Origin: a virus
DNA length: 64,000 bases
Virus record (IMG/VR): IMGVR_UViG_3300013094_000026
Span: 32,480 to 96,479 of that record
Reading direction: 5' to 3' (one strand)
The notes beneath the pieces are model-generated. The model searched no databases and had not been told where the DNA came from. It saw only the letters and a list, made by a program, of their open reading frames with translations. Positions 63,868-64,000 of this stretch are shown here, in pieces. Both the position numbers and the translations under genes were made by a program. The stretch's first letter is position 1; each line of letters opens with the position of its first letter.

Positions 63868-64000
63868 ATGTCTAACACTATTGAAAATCCATATGAAAAC
63901 TTTATTGCTTTATCTCGTTATGCGAGATGGCTTGAAGACGAAAATCGTAGAGAAACATGGGGTGAAACTGTAGACCGCTACTTTAACTTTATGGTTCATC
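63868..64000 (+). CDS. nrdJ: Class II ribonucleotide reductase, 5' end
   Basis: ATG 63868 follows AGGAG. The visible 44 residues (NPYENFIALSRYARWLEDEN, then RETWGETVDRYFNFM) match the N-terminus of the B12-dependent NrdJ of actinobacteria and phages. It runs off the right edge. It would make dNTPs with adenosylcobalamin; the thioredoxin at 37222 may reduce it. Confidence 0.85.
   Translation, partial: MSNTIENPYENFIALSRYARWLEDENRRETWGETVDRYFNFMVH

Overview
This window is part of a large, AT-rich, double-stranded DNA tailed phage genome whose host is very probably an actinobacterium. The evidence for the host is a WhiB-family Fe-S regulator (36200-36526), a DUF7455 protein (27832-28077), a DUF1003 protein, an Ntn-hydrolase resembling a proteasome subunit and a class II ribonucleotide reductase. 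Low GC together with these families suggests a virus of streamlined freshwater actinobacteria (acI/Nanopelagicales-like); that last step is inference. Portal and major capsid genes are not recognisable here and probably lie outside the window.

Layout. 1-7589: tail fibre/tip proteins. 7610-9767: HNH endonucleases, a metallophosphoesterase and a holin-like protein. 9713-22562: replication and recombination (DnaB-like helicase, DnaG-like primase, gp32-like protein, a two-HNH homing-type endonuclease, DNA polymerase III alpha, RecA, a Cas4-like nuclease, a RuvC-like resolvase). 22562-24516: methyltransferase and two glycosyltransferases. 24509-27393: nucleotide-metabolism protein, FmdB-type zinc ribbon, terminase small and large subunits. 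27724-28534: tRNAs (Asn, Met, Asp, Ser, Tyr) with an unexplained structured RNA between them. 28559-35078: a glycosyltransferase, virion and maturation proteins, Hsp20, Dps-like protein, tRNA-Lys and tRNA-Trp, and a tRNA-like element fused to an HNH remnant. 35229-39285: GroES, WhiB, thioredoxin, Ntn-hydrolase and a secreted coiled-coil protein. 39350-45941: ThyX, pyrimidine-dimer glycosylase, bacterial-type SSB, dUTPase and a string of overlapping micro-genes.

45942-47068 is a gene-poor convergent region with perfect palindromes. From 47069 to 62470 almost all genes are small and on the minus strand. Many have their own promoter, and several annotation-style starts reading MSDP are really promoter sequence. 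Two regulatory signals organise this block. The first is a promoter class, TGTCAGACC-N7-TATAAT with an extended -10. The second is a set of CRP/GlxR-type operators (TGTGA-N6-TCACA) placed at 44, 54-55, 65, 75 or 86 bp from the -10 centre, that is, in helical steps of about 10.5 bp. The block also holds a five-copy composite repeat and an independently promoted structured RNA at 54530-54699. It ends with cell-wall enzymes (NlpC/P60-like and a secreted transglycosylase). The right edge returns to the plus strand with a glycosyltransferase and the start of nrdJ.

Many genes on both strands have a TATAAT-like box only 5-9 nt before the start codon and so appear to be leaderless, as is common in Actinobacteria. 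The window therefore describes a phage with its own replisome, nucleotide supply, chaperones and lysis enzymes, plus an accessory block that may be wired to host cAMP-receptor-type regulation.
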